Position numbers and translations under genes: made by a program
Assembly (NCBI GenBank): GCA_019454045.1
Contig: SKCR01007813.1
Span: forward strand, 62,001-126,000
Reading direction: 5' to 3'
Length of the DNA stretch: 64,000 nucleotides
From: Zanthoxylum bungeanum
Taxonomy: Eukaryota; Streptophyta; Magnoliopsida; Sapindales; Rutaceae
In this document: piece by piece, positions 44,933-54,996 of the stretch
How the letters are laid out: each line of letters starts with the position of its first letter
Numbering within the stretch: the stretch's first letter is position 1
The notes under the pieces: model-generated
Seen by the model: only the letters and a program-made list of their open reading frames with translations
The model's database searches: none
Told to the model about the DNA's origin: nothing

Positions 44933-46042
44933 TCTTTAGTTGTAATTGTCAATTCCACAATAACCAGATGATATCTTATAAACTCTACTTATCTTTTTTT
45001 AAAAAAATGGGGACAATATCTCATTGTGGTTGGGGGGAGGGGATAATTTACTAGGTAATTTTCATATTCTATTGATGTTTTTATTCAAAAAAAAAATTGT
45101 GTTTTTACTTTGTTGTTATTTTGTGTGTAAGAATATATATCGATATATATACACACAAACTAACAACAAATTTGTTTTCTAAAACAAGTGGAATTGTTGT
45201 TCAGAGGTGGCTGTGTAAGGAGTTTTCACTCTTGAGACGCATCTCAATATAATTTGTAACAAGTTATTTATTGTTTCTTTCTTTTTGAATCATTTAAATT
45301 TGTCAATTCTCCATAACATTGATTAAATTTGATCTTTATATGCTCATCTGACAGATATTATCAATAACATGGTAACATATGATCATGGGTGGTAAGTGAA
45401 AATTCTGTAATATTCAGTTCTATAGTCTGTTGGAGGTAACACCTAAAGGTAGTGCAATTTATATATATCTTTATTTATTAAAAAAAAAAAGAGTTTGAAT
45501 AAGTTCGTTTATGTAGCCTTTTTAACTCGAGCAATTAAGTCTGTATGAGTGTCTTAACACTTAGTACCCTAAGGCCAACTGGTCTGGGAATTACTGGCCC
45601 AAAGCTCGTTACAAGGGTTAAAAAGAAAGCTTAAGGGAATCAGACACTTTTTATCTGAGATCCGAACAATTAAGTCTATAGGGGTGTCTTAACACCTAGT
45701 GCCCTAAAACTAACTAGTTTGAGAGTCACTGGCCCAAAGTTCGATACATGAATTGAAGATATGTTTATAAAAAAAACTTTCACTGCCAAAATATGTAAAC
45801 TCTAACATAATTTTAGGACAAAAACATTACTCTTTTTTCAACAAATACATGTGATATTGTGGGCACAATATATTGATTAATACCTTGTTTTGAGAGTATA
45901 TGGAAGAATGGTAAAAAGTACAGGAGAAGTCATTTATTTGATCACTTAGAAAGAAAGAAAATAATTGTTGACTTAGATAAGAATTTTTCTTTTAGATTCC
46001 GCTTGAATTTCTAGGGACTAGTAATAAGCTGGTTGTGGGGTG
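44933..46042 (+). other. C 3' untranslated region
   Basis: No gene. GGGGACAATAT at 45009 followed by GTGGTTGGGGGGAGGGGA (45025-45042) is a G-rich tract characteristic of the region behind pol in Athila-type elements. A direct repeat of about 85 bases (CAATTAAGTCTRTA...GTGTCTTAACAC...ACTGGCCCAAAG) occurs at about 45532 and 45667, period 135. The purine-rich GGTTGTGGGGTG (46031-46042) just before the LTR is the likely PPT. Confidence 0.7.
46031..46042 (+). promoter_or_regulatory. Probable polypurine tract of element C
   Basis: GGTTGTGGGGTG abutting the LTR start TGATGAATAC. It is interrupted by pyrimidines, so possibly mutated. Confidence 0.6.
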
Positions 46043-47161
46043 TGATGAATACTAAAAAGTACATATTTATTATACGATAAGTCAATTATTTTACACTTGT
46101 AATTTCACTAATCCCCTTAAATTGACACATTTGTGAAATAATATTTTAAGTTATGTTTTGAGTATTTTTATTGTGTTATTTTATGTTATTTGATAAGAAA
46201 AAGACACCACAGATCGCGCTATTCTCTTAACACATGTCGCCATCGTGGCACTCGTGTCGCGACGTGCGACCAAATTTTGCCTACAAATTGAAGCATCAAG
46301 CAGAATAAATTTTCATACTTTCTTTCCGGATTCCTCTATAGATTTTGAAGAGAGAGTGTCTTGTGTGTTTATTTATTTAAAGCTTTTGTAATGTCTTTTT
46401 CTTTCAGTAATAAAATTACGAGTATGTATAATTACAAAATGAGTAGCTAATTTCTTTTCGCTGGGGTAATGGGTGAAGCTTTTATAATAAAAACTTAGAT
46501 CAATCTTGCATACATTATAATAAATAAATTGTAATTTAATGATTAAAACTTGATTTAGATCAAGATTAATTATTAACAATATTTGCTACCGCCTATATGG
46601 CTGGTTTTATCTTGCTACCACCTATATGGCTGGTTTTATCCTGCTATCGCCTATATGGTTGGTTTCATCTTGTTACCACCTATATGGATGGTTTTATACG
46701 ATTTTGGCATAATTGAGTACCTTGGTAGGACTTGTTATAGACAAACGGTATCACCGCCTATATGGATAGTTTTATGTTTTTGGCATACTTACTACCTTGG
46801 CAGGACTAGTTATTGACAGAAATGACCACCGCCTTTATGACTGGTTCTATATATTGGCATAATTAATTCCTGAGATAAATTAATTAGATAACAAGGAAAT
46901 TTTATATATTATAATTAAGCGGGATTTCTAGATTTGAAATATTAAAAGTGGACCCCCAACTCCAGCATTTCATTTTATTACTACATTTTCACTTAAAAAT
47001 TTCCAACAAATCCAACATATCAAACCATTTTTTGTTCACTCTACTTATCATTCTATTTTACTAAATTTATTCCCTGTGGATCGACCTCGGACTTACATGG
47101 TTATTTTATTACTTCGACACTCTTATACTTGGGAGTAAAAGACCACTTTTTGAGCATGTCA
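46043..47161 (+). repeat. Element C 3' LTR
   Basis: 1119 bp, TGATGAATACTAAAAAGTAC ... GAGCATGTCA. It lacks about 125 bp found at 20795-20920 in the 5' LTR and has TACAAAT in place of the TATA box (about 46282). Four 29-bp repeats start near 46587. Confidence 0.92.
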
Positions 47162-48055
47162 ACGAACGAACTTTCTGAACTATACAAGTCGAGGTCATCA
47201 CATATGTTTAACAATCCGTTCGTCGTAGGCTATCCGAGATATGCTTAGGAAACATAGAATACACCGTCAAGTTTCCGAGACACACATCTCTTATCGATAT
47301 GTCCATGATTCCTTACAATTTATGCGATCCACCCTAGGTGATCGACTTTGGCCAAAGTTTTAAGAATCGTGACTTACTTACATGGATACCTAAACCCATA
47401 TGGTACACATACGGGCCGATTGATCATATCTTGATTCACTCTTGATTAATGAGTGCATCGGTCCAAACCCAACGAACATCTAGAGGCAAAACCATGAAAT
47501 ATTTCTAACATACATGACATCAAAGTGTGGAGGATCTCACACAAAATCAATGTTATCCTATAGTCAAAGAATTACATATGCAACTTGACTCAAGGAGATT
47601 CCTATTGACAGTGGTGTGTACTTCTAACTATTAGGAATCACTTGTGAGTCATTCAGTATTCGGTCCAACCAATACCCACATGTCTATACGAGCTTCCAAA
47701 GCTCATGGTATATTGGGTTAAACCATTGGAACTCCAATTCTAATATACGACATGTGCTGGTCTTATAGGTTATAGGAATTCGACCGTATTCCAAAACCAA
47801 CGACTAAGAATATTTACTTTAAGAATAGTTTACAATAGTAATACTTATCCCAATGTCGGACCACTTAGTGTCCAATATTACTACATGACTATTCTAAGGT
47901 CGATGTCATTCTTAGCATATTTATACATCAATCTAATATGCATAATGACAATACAATTAATAAGGTATGAAATAAAAATGCAGTTATTTTATTAATAAAT
48001 AATAAAATAAACAATACATTATTCGGATTGGCGCTTCAAGCGCTAACTCTAACGA
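47162..48055 (-). repeat. Element A 3' LTR, start fragment
   Basis: Begins with the TSD ACGAA of C and continues the A LTR to its outer edge. On the minus strand the edge reads GTTAGAGTTAGCGC...GCCAATCCG (48053 down), related to the start of D; the expected first bases TG are mutated (CG). It contains GCTCGTATAGACATGTGGGT (near 47690), shared with D. Confidence 0.85.
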
Positions 48056-48067
48056 ACTCCTACTTGC
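48054..48067 (-). promoter_or_regulatory. Polypurine tract of element A, degraded
   Basis: Minus strand GCAAGTAGGAGTTC between the pol stop codon and the LTR; equivalent to AAGTGGGAGATTG in the T/B elements. Confidence 0.65.
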
Positions 48068-48106
48068 TTAGTGCCATTCTTGATGGTACCTCAATCCCAT
48101 CTCCTC
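48068..48106 (-). pseudogene. RH: A: last codons of pol (RNase H C-terminal stub)
   Basis: Minus strand EEMGLRYHQEWH then TAA (48068-48070). MGLRYHxxW is a usual copia polyprotein ending, and T2 has GIRCLSGWL in that place. It is separated from the rest of pol by F. Comparing with T2, about 70-80 codons that should lie between this stub and 57740 are absent. Confidence 0.75.
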
Positions 48107-48111
48107 TCTAT

Positions 48112-50868
48112 TGTGGGACACAGGAACTGGGGCGACGCATGCTGTCCCGGGCTCGCGGCCCGGTTGGGAGTACGGAGTAGCCACGGGGGACTAAACCGGA
48201 GAATAATGGAGTCGCCACCCGGTGTGAACCGGGAAAATGAGATTTAAGGCCGCACTCACCCCTCGCAAGGGAAGACCTCAAACCGTTGGGTTCGGAATGG
48301 TCTCTTACTTATGTCACTTGTAATGAAAGGATTTGTGTAATATTTTAATCAGGACTAAGTAACACTTATTTCCAAGAGTATCATGCTTCTAAATCCACAT
48401 GCATGAAATTAATCATCACAACATGCAACATCACATGGCAATCTCACAAACATTTCTCAATCATATGATAGGGAAAACTAAGAACAACCTAATCATGCTT
48501 GAGTACTATCTCATGAATATATTAACCAAATAATATGCTAACAGCCTAATCATGCTTGAATATCATCCCAAGAACACATCGAATGGATAAATGCAGGAAT
48601 ACAAATAATATGATTGGCTACATAATGCAAGGGAGATCACCCAAAAGGGAGTTGTGCATGAAATATGATGAGACAGACTTAGTTCAGTGTATGCGCGTTC
48701 GTGTAGCGTTCGTAAACGCGTTCGAACGGTAAACAGAAGGTTCGCGTTCGTGTAGCGTTTGATAACGCGTTCGAACGGATCCAGACCTGATGAAACAAAA
48801 TGCATGCGCGTTCGAGTAGCGTTTGTAAAACACGTTCGAACGGGAAACAGAAGGTTCGCGTTCGTATAGCGTTCGATGACGCGTTCGAACGGGAATAGAC
48901 CTGATGCATAAAATGTGATGCAATACATACATAAAAAGCAAATAGCGAATACGAAGTGCGGTGAAGCATCGTGGCGAAGGATTTTAACCTCTTCAATAGA
49001 GGACCTTTCATCGCACTTACTAAGCCCATGCGCTTATCTCAATGCATATAAAAAATAAAGACAATAACCTTAGACTTCATGTACCCGATTGAACACATCT
49101 TACATTCAACCGAATATACGTTAATCGGCGCGGCAAAACATCATGGTAAGCATCATGGTAAAGGATTTTAACCTCTTCAATTAGAGGACCTTTCATCGGA
49201 CTTACTAAGCCCATGCACTCGATCGTATCATGCATACAAAGATAAAGGCAATCACATCAAACTTGGTATGCCCAATTGAACATATCTTACATTCAACCGA
49301 ATACACATCAACCGGCGCGGCAAAGCATCGTGGTAAAGGATTTTAAACCTTCCAAATAGGGGACCTTTAATCCGACTTACTAAGCCCATGCGCTCGATTG
49401 TATCATTCATACAAATAATGTGCGGAATTCAAATGACGAAAAATAAATAAATCGAAGCAACATAAAACAAAAGTGTGTGCCATTTACTCAAGTGGTACGT
49501 GGAGTTGTATCCCGAGTACGGATCATACTACCGTCCATTCAGAATCGGCTATGAAATTTATGTCCGGGTTTCCATCCTATATACCACAAAAGGTGACACA
49601 TTTTCCATTTCATTCAAGCCACAACATGCATCCACAAACGACTCATGCGAATAGAATTCAATAAACATCAAAAGACGAATATAAACTAATGAGAAAAGTG
49701 CCCTCAGGTCTAACCTTTTAAATCACCTCTCGGATGTACGGTACACGATCGTCAGAAGGGTGGATGCTCCGCAACTCTTCCGGTTCACAGGTTTACTGAT
49801 CTCGTTCGTTGTCTTACTATTTTGAGTCATCGTTCTCCATCTTTTGTTACTGTTTGGCCTCCGTTTTGCTGATGTTTCCTCTGTATTTTCCACTCACTGT
49901 TCAGGTCACTGTTTTGGCGTGCATGGCTGCTGTTTTTGGGGGTTTTTTGGTGCAGTTTTGTGTGGTTATTTCAAGGATTATAAGTGCAGTTTTTATGTTA
50001 CTGCAATTCAGTTTTTGGTTGTAATTTTCGGTGGTGGAGGGCTGCTGTTTTTGTGTTTTTAGGGCTGATGTATGCGTGTTTTAGGGCTGCTGTATGGGCT
50101 ATTTTTCGGTGACACGAGGTTGCTAAATGGAGGTATGATTTTCGGTGATTAGGGGAAGGAGATGAAGATAATTTTTGTGTTATTTCTTTGTAATATGCGT
50201 GAACTTCTAGGGTTTCTTGCTGTGATTTTCGTGTGAGTTGTGTGTATGAGCTTGGGGAGTCATGTCTTGGTTAGGGGTTGTTTATATAGAGAATGGCTAG
50301 GGCTTCACCTTGTCTCACAAGGAAGGGATTTGATTTAGTGTTGAGCAAGGAAAGTCAAAGATTGAGGGGGGATAAATTTGGTTTAGATTAGGAAGTCAAT
50401 ATCTTTAATTTTTTATAATTGATTTTAATTAGGCATGACATCTTTTTAATTTAGTATGTGATTTTGTTTAGTTAGGATGTTAATATATTTGATTTGTCTT
50501 TAATGTTTATTTTAATTTGGTATGTGATTTTTAGATTTGTTTTGATTTCACCATGTGTTAAATATGTGTTTTAAGTGGGCTTGGGCGTGTGGGCCAAGGC
50601 TTGGGCGAATTGGGCTTGATGTGAGGCTAGCAGCAAAACCAGAATTACCGACACCATTCGAACGCCTCTTCGAACGCGGCACGAACGCCTGCAATCTTTT
50701 TGGCGTTCGAACGTATACACGAACGCATCACGAACGAAAACAGTGAACCTTGTTTATTCTGAATTTCCTCTTCCGATGTCCGTTTTCCGTGACCTCTATG
50801 ACTTAAAAGGTAGTGTCTCCAAATGAGACTCATCATAGGGACTTATATGCAAAAATGAAGTGCCTACA
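48112..50868 (-). repeat. Element F 3' LTR
   Basis: 2757 bp, plus strand TGTGGGACAC ... TGCCTACA. Contains two TTCGAACG palindrome units (48690-48910), three tandem units of the roughly 175-bp type (about 48940-49420), a TATA box at 50280-50288 (minus) and a second TTCGAACG cluster at 50655-50735. Confidence 0.93.
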
Positions 50869-50882
50869 GTCGCCCCCACTTT
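50869..50882 (-). promoter_or_regulatory. Polypurine tract of element F
   Basis: Minus strand AAAGTGGGGGCGAC, identical to that of E. Confidence 0.9.
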
Positions 50883-50994
50883 GATGGGACTTGTGTAATG
50901 TGTAACAGTGACAATCCTATCAAAGTTATGCAATGCATTTTCACTTACCTGGCTCGCCAGCTGCCGCCTGACTTGCCTGCTGCTTCGAACTGAG

Positions 50995-51490
50995 TTGATC
51001 TGGTGGTCCATTTTAGAACTGTGCTCCATTTTTGGAGCGCCATTTTCGGCATCTGATGTATGTACCCCATTTTTGGAGCACCATTTTCGGTATCTGTTGT
51101 GTGTGCTCCATTTTGGAGCGCCATTTTCGGTGTCTGCTGCGTGTGCTCCATTTTGGAACGCCATTTTCGGCATCTGTAATGTGTACTCCATTTTGGAGAG
51201 CCATTTTCGGCGTCTGCTGCGTGTGCTCTATTTTGGAACGCCATTTTCGGCCTCTGTTATGTGTGCTCCATTTTTTGGAGCGCCATTTCCGGCATTTGCT
51301 GTGTGTGCTCCATTTTGGAACGCCATATTCGGCCTTTGCTGTGTGTGTTCCATTTTGGAACGCCATTTTCGGCATCTGTTGTGGGTGCTCCATTTTTGGA
51401 GTGCCATTTTCGGCGTCTGCTATGTGTGCTCCATTTTAGGGCGCTATTTTCAGCATCTGTTGTGGTAGCGGTCCATTTCCGAACCGTGCT
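50995..51490. repeat. About 41-bp tandem array (CCATTTTCGG repeat)
   Basis: Roughly eleven units, each containing TGCTCCATTTTGGAGCGCCA then TTTTCGG and a YTGYTGTGTG tail. Inside each unit GCTCCATTTTGGAGC is an inverted repeat. Every frame stays open on both strands for long stretches for that reason; the resulting 100-190 residue ORFs are not genes. Two or three stray units lie at 51645-51755. E lacks this array. Confidence 0.9.
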
Positions 51491-51759
51491 GTGCGAGAAT
51501 GTGGCTATTTTTTGAACCGTTATTTGATGAGATGGTCTTTGCTGCTACAAACCTGTGAACACAAAACAAACATTGCATGTATGTGATATGTATACATGTA
51601 TGCATGGATATGTATCCTATTCCGATGGGTTAGGCCTTCCTTGGTCCATTTCCGAACCGTGCTCCATTTTTGGAGTGCCATTTTCGGCGAGATGTGAAAG
51701 TAGTCCATTTTCGAACCATGCTCCACTTTCGGAGTGCCATACTCGGCCAAACTGATGCT

Positions 51760-52235
51760 GATGTGGGCTCCCCCCTGGGACTCGTCCCTGAACTGAAACT
51801 GATGTGGGCCTCGGCCCTGGGACTCATCCCAAAAACTGAAACTGATGTGGGCCTCAGCCCCTAAACTGATGCTGATACTGATGTGGGCCTCGCCCCCAAG
51901 CTGATATGGATGTGGGCCTCGGCCCTAAACTGATATTGATGTGGGCCTCAGCCCTAAACTAATATTGATGTGGCCCTCGGCCCTAAACTGATGCTGATGT
52001 GGGCCTCGCCCCAAGCTGATAATGATGTGGGCCTCAGCCCTGACTGATACTGATATGGGCCTCAGCCCCAGACTGATACTGATGTGGGCCTCAGCCCTGG
52101 GCTGATACTGATGTGGGCCTTGGCCCTGGGACTCATCCCCAAACTGATGCTGATGTGGGCCTAAGCCCCTAAACTGATGCTGATGTTGTGGGCCTCACCC
52201 CCAAGCTGATACTGATTCATTTCTGAAACTGACTG
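51760..52235. repeat. GATGTGGGCCTCRGCCC tandem array in F
   Basis: About fifteen imperfect units of some 25-40 bases, GATGTGGGCCTCRGCCC + YAAACTGATRCT. Same theme as 32695-32810 in E. The sense-strand unit includes GGGGCGAGGCCCA, like the PPT core. Confidence 0.88.
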
Positions 52236-52743
52236 TACTGTTGTTGCTTCCGAAGATTCCCCGTGTTCTAAACATCACTGAATTTCATAGTACCAGGGTT
52301 GAATGCTTTTCTCAAATATACTCATGTTGCAGGTTGGAGGGAGAGACTCAGGCATGTAAACGAAATGAACGTCTTTATTATCATTTAAGAAATGGTTCGA
52401 ACAGGTAGACCAAATCAATGTCTATAAAAAATGCAGGATCAAATAAACTAGGAGGAACAACTTCATCATTCGCAGCATTGCCTTCTTCCTTGACCTACGG
52501 TTCTTCACTATCATCCCCTATCTCCATGTAAGAAGCTTGGTGGTTAAGGGTTTGGAGGACAAAAGTTTCGAGCAATCCAGAGTTGATCATGTAGGTGGGT
52601 GGTGGAACGGAGTGGTAATTTGGTAGGGGGTTCCAATATGTGTTGGGTTGTTCTTTCTCTGGGTCGGGTATTTTGTGAGCATCGATGAGGTTTTGGATTT
52701 CATGCCTAAGGGGGGTGCAGTTGTCAGTTTCGTGGCCTCTCCT
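52236..52743 (-). pseudogene. F: fused scraps of deleted pol
   Basis: On the minus strand I can read, in broken frames: TDNCTPLRHEIQNLIDAHKI and SVPPPTYMINSGL (gag-protease linker, as in E 37690-37900), then YLFEPFLNDNKDVHFVYMPE (RT lead-in, as E 36300-36400), then PWYYEIQ-stop-CLEHGE (start of the integrase region, as E 34250). The protease and everything from RT to the second RNase H were removed by at least two deletions. Confidence 0.8.
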
Positions 52744-53823
52744 CTAATGGAAGTGACAATACAGGCTTAGGTCAAGGTTGGGTGGTATAGGATCTGGAAG
52801 TGGTTTAGGCTCTAAGGGTTTTAGGAGTCCTTGTCCCTTCAACTTCTCAAGCACCTTGGACAAAGGTCTTCCCAAGTTAGAGAAACGCCGGTTCTTGATG
52901 GCAGAAATCTCGGCAGTAGGGGGCTTGATCTCAGAATGCCCTCTAAAATTTCTTCTATTTTGGCCATAAAACTTTCTGTTTTCAGCCGCTTCTTCCTCAA
53001 TATCCATGACAGTTTCTCTCAACTGTCGGAAATCAGTAATCATAGAGGTCATCCTCCTCAGCTTACCATAAATAGAGGGCTTGGTGCCCTTGATGATCAT
53101 TTTAATCTGGTCTTTCTCAGAGGGCCGAGTCTGCATCTTCAGAAGCTGGCTTCTCCAGCGGTCTACATACTCTTTGAAACTTTCCTCTGGATTCTGCTTA
53201 GTGTTCTCCAAATCACGGAGTGACAAGTGAATTTCTAAGTCTGTAACATACTGCTTAAGAAAAGCATCAGCTAGCTCCCTCCAATCCTCCTTAACCTTTC
53301 TTTCAAGGCTATGGTACCACACTACGGGTGCCCCCTCAAGTGACATCCCAAACATCTTCTGAGCTTGGCGATGTGTTAGGCCCACTGAACTCATAACTGA
53401 CACATATTGTTGGAGGTGGACCCTCGGATCCCCATTCCCATTGAACTTGGCCATATCCGGCATCTTGAACTGAGCAGGCAATTGTTCCTCAAAAGCCATC
53501 GCCTCATAGTCTAGTAATTCTTCGTCCTTACCCTTCATTTTGCGGGTAACTGTTTCAACCTGATCCCGAAGCTTCTGAAATTCTGCCTGAGACCCAATCA
53601 TTCTGCCTGTTGCATATTCTGCCATGTCATCATCAAAAGTGGGGACATCATCCCCCAACCCATTCGAAGGCTCCTCACGCCTCACATTCTCAGAATTTCC
53701 CCCAGCACGGGGTACATCCATATTTGTCATGGCAGTTGTCAAGGCCTGCAACTGTTCGGTAATCTTGGCGAAACCATTTTCCAACTGATCTATCCGGGAT
53801 ACCTCATTATCAGATGTACTCAT
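52744..53823 (-). CDS. gag: F: intact gag
   Basis: 359 codons from ATG at 53823 (MSTSDNEVSRIDQLENGF) to the stop at 52744-52746. I prefer this start to the longer open frame from 53949, because the upstream 42 codons are low-complexity leader. FAKITEQLQALTTAMTNMDV suggests an N-terminal coiled coil; DVPTFDDDMAEYATGRMIGS, EEQLPAQFKMPDMAKFNGNG, FGMSLEGAPVVWYHSLERKV, SFKEYVDRWRSQLLKMQTRP and FSNLGRPLSKVLEKLKGQGL match the E gag along its length. It ends at YCHFH-stop, where E continues HFHQQKGHDTDNC, so the Cys/His end is lost. The only long, uninterrupted retrotransposon gene in the window; it would supply or join particles. Confidence 0.88.
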   Translation of the reverse strand: MSTSDNEVSRIDQLENGFAKITEQLQALTTAMTNMDVPRAGGNSENVRREEPSNGLGDDVPTFDDDMAEYATGRMIGSQAEFQKLRDQVETVTRKMKGKDEELLDYEAMAFEEQLPAQFKMPDMAKFNGNGDPRVHLQQYVSVMSSVGLTHRQAQKMFGMSLEGAPVVWYHSLERKVKEDWRELADAFLKQYVTDLEIHLSLRDLENTKQNPEESFKEYVDRWRSQLLKMQTRPSEKDQIKMIIKGTKPSIYGKLRRMTSMITDFRQLRETVMDIEEEAAENRKFYGQNRRNFRGHSEIKPPTAEISAIKNRRFSNLGRPLSKVLEKLKGQGLLKPLEPKPLPDPIPPNLDLSLYCHFH

Positions 53824-54975
53824 ATCTGTTACCGGTCTTTTGGTGAGTCTTCCCTCTTCCCTAACCCAACGGGAATCTATAATAGCTTTCAGAACACAAG
53901 GGTTAACATGATGTATGTATGCATGGGGTGCATGAGATGCATGTAACATATATAATATACTAAATCAACTAAAATTTTCAAGCAAATCGGCCCGTTATCA
54001 TTTTAGAAACTTATGGGCTAACTGTCATAGGAGTGAACTCGTCCTAGTTTAAATAGCCCAACAAGTTCACATCTCATGGCAATGAGCCCAACTAAATCCA
54101 AATGGTAATGTTCCGAACACAAGCACAAAGTGGCCCATTAACACTTAGAAGCCTTTGGCCCAATCTTCATAAAATACGTTCTTGTCCCAGTTTAAATGGC
54201 CCAACAAGCCCATATCACATGACAAATGGTCCAAATGGATCCAAACGGCGATGTTCCCAAACACAAGCATAAAAGAAAGATAATGCAAACATAAAACAAT
54301 AATTTCTACAGAATGGCCCATCAACATTTCAGAAGCTTTGGGAACAATGGTCATAAGGTACGAACTCGCCCCAGTTTAAATGGCCTAGCAAGTCCGCATT
54401 TCTGACAATGGTCCAACTGAATCCAGATGAGGATGGTCCACAAGCACATACTCAAGGAAATAATTGTTACTTTAACCATACAACCCCGGTCTATGGGTGG
54501 GTTCACAAGAGTGTAGACAAAGGCTCTCATCGGCAAAGGATGGCCCACAACTAGGTCTCCCCAATCAAGGGTTCGAGCGACCAAGTGAGATCACCCTTTT
54601 TATACACTAAGGTACGTGCCAATGAGCTATGGTGTGTGACTGACTGTCAAATGGATTTCCCGTTGTAGATTCCCCAGAGGGAGGGTGGAGCGAGGCTCTC
54701 TTAAGTACCCTAGCCTCTTAGGCTCTTATCGCTTGGTGACAAGAATAAACAACGAGTCCTCCAAATTAGTCTATCACAATAAGCTACGAGTAGATGGTTA
54801 TATAGGTGCCTTCACAGCTTTTCCTTCTAGGAAGGTAGTGAATGAAGAAAGACACCAAACCATTACCTAGCCTTAAGATGCCCTTGATTAAACCCTCATT
54901 TTATCCACTATAGACACGGTCCATTAAAACATAAATCCAAACATTACAAGACAATATTTCGGGGACGATTCTCTA
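53824..54975 (-). other. Element F leader
   Basis: 5' UTR, similar to the E leader throughout, with GTCCCAGTTTAAATGGCCCA-type blocks at 54041, 54184 and 54368. No gene. Confidence 0.8.
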
Positions 54976-54995
54976 TCCCCAGTGGAGTCGCCAGA
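54976..54995 (-). promoter_or_regulatory. PBS of element F
   Basis: Minus strand TCTGGCGACTCCACTGGGGA, one base from the LTR; undamaged form of the E site. Confidence 0.85.
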
Positions 54996-54996
54996 A

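Larger units (their letters stand above)
20652..47161 (+). mobile_element. Element C: Athila-like Ty3/gypsy with extra genes, split by D and E
   Basis: TSD ACGAA at 20647-20651 and 47162-47166, LTRs TGATGAATACT...GTCA at both ends, tRNA-Asp type PBS, then gag, protease, RT, RNase H, integrase in gypsy order on the plus strand. Two later insertions sit in it: D at 26336-28857 (between RNase H and integrase) and E at 29568-42928 (inside integrase). Removing them leaves about 10.6 kb. The RT surroundings (VVKNDKGELIPTR then W-MCIDYRKLN) and gag (IVFPPEAAHFNFKSSVINLL) are typical of the Athila branch. The region between integrase and 3' LTR holds a Cys-rich ORF and a LOG-like gene. Confidence 0.92.

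Noticed and set aside
50908..51468. ORFs of 100-190 codons on both strands, rich in Cys, Phe and Trp
   Set aside because: Produced by the 41-bp array, which is stop-free in several frames; no non-repeat sequence in them.
52744..53949. Longer F gag start at 53949
   Set aside because: The added 42 codons are His/Ala-rich leader sequence and the E gag matches from the inner Met (53823).
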